Assembly: GCA_035552275.1 (NCBI GenBank)
Contig: DASZLR010000200.1
Coordinates: forward strand, 1 to 22,157
Source of the DNA: DASVLX01 sp035552275
Lineage (GTDB): Bacteria > Actinomycetota > Actinomycetes > Mycobacteriales > Pseudonocardiaceae
Length of the DNA: 22,157 nucleotides
Direction of reading: 5' to 3'
A program made the translations under genes and the position numbers. Below, piece after piece: positions 22,072 to 22,157 of the stretch. A model generated the notes under the pieces. The model ran no database searches, was not told the origin of the DNA, and worked only from the letters and a program-made list of their open reading frames with translations. Within the stretch, counting starts at the first letter, position 1; the number at the start of each line of letters is the position of its first letter.

Positions 22072-22157
22072 TCACGACTTGACCGGCTCTGCTGCCACGA
22101 GCGCCGCATACTGGCGCTCAAGCGCCTTAACCGCACCGTCGCGCCAACTCGCCGCCA
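22072..22157 (-). CDS. 3' end of an unidentified gene
   Basis: The last 27 codons of a minus-strand gene, entering from the right edge and ending in TGA at 22072. The visible tail is helical and reads W-R-D-G-A-V-K-A-L-E-R-Q-Y-A-A-L-V-A-A-E. No family can be named. It is 20 bp upstream of the SDR gene and probably shares its transcript. Confidence 0.5.
   Translation of the reverse strand, partial: AASWRDGAVKALERQYAALVAAEPVKS

Overview
The window is high-GC DNA with GTG and ATG starts, short gaps and family content typical of an actinobacterium. The order TIGR02569-like gene, moeZ, DUF3152 gene and TetR gene resembles the Rv3205c-Rv3208 neighbourhood of Mycobacterium tuberculosis. A perfect mycobacterial-type SOS box and GlnR-like boxes fit the same phylum. 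A Pseudonocardiales-like soil organism is a reasonable guess, but species cannot be read from the sequence.

Region 1 (1-703): the 5' end of a DUF222/13E12-type HNH endonuclease gene (minus strand) with an SOS box upstream, diverging from a small MmcQ/YjbR-family gene.

Region 2 (627-10795): a complete nitrate assimilation cluster, all on the minus strand. In transcription order it holds a molybdopterin nitrate reductase (nasA/nasC type), its FAD/[2Fe-2S] electron-transfer flavoprotein, a NarK-type nitrate/nitrite transporter, then nirB, nirD, a HemD-OmpR fusion regulator (NnaR type) and a CbiX-like sirohydrochlorin chelatase. The last four genes overlap each other by exactly 4 bp. The cluster imports nitrate, reduces it to nitrite and then ammonium, supplies a late step of siroheme synthesis for NirB, and carries its own probable regulator. 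GlnR-like boxes lie before nirB and before the nitrate reductase.

Region 3 (10828-13151): an SRPBCC protein, a lower-GC PIN-domain toxin/antitoxin cassette whose toxin is frameshifted, and a secreted GH25 lysozyme. A displaced copy of the lysozyme's 3' end lies on the far side of the cassette.

Region 4 (13276-19942): a TIGR02569-like kinase-fold protein, moeZ, a TnpB-only IS200/IS605-type element with a frameshifted tnpB, a membrane-anchored DUF3152 protein with a metzincin-type zinc motif, an alpha/beta hydrolase and a divergent TetR regulator. The element sits between moeZ and the DUF3152 gene, which are adjacent in M. tuberculosis.

Region 5 (20004-22157): an AspT-type class Ic aspartate aminotransferase, a convergent short-chain dehydrogenase and the 3' tail of one more gene. 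No tRNA, rRNA or CRISPR array was seen. No gene-free stretch exceeds 300 bases.
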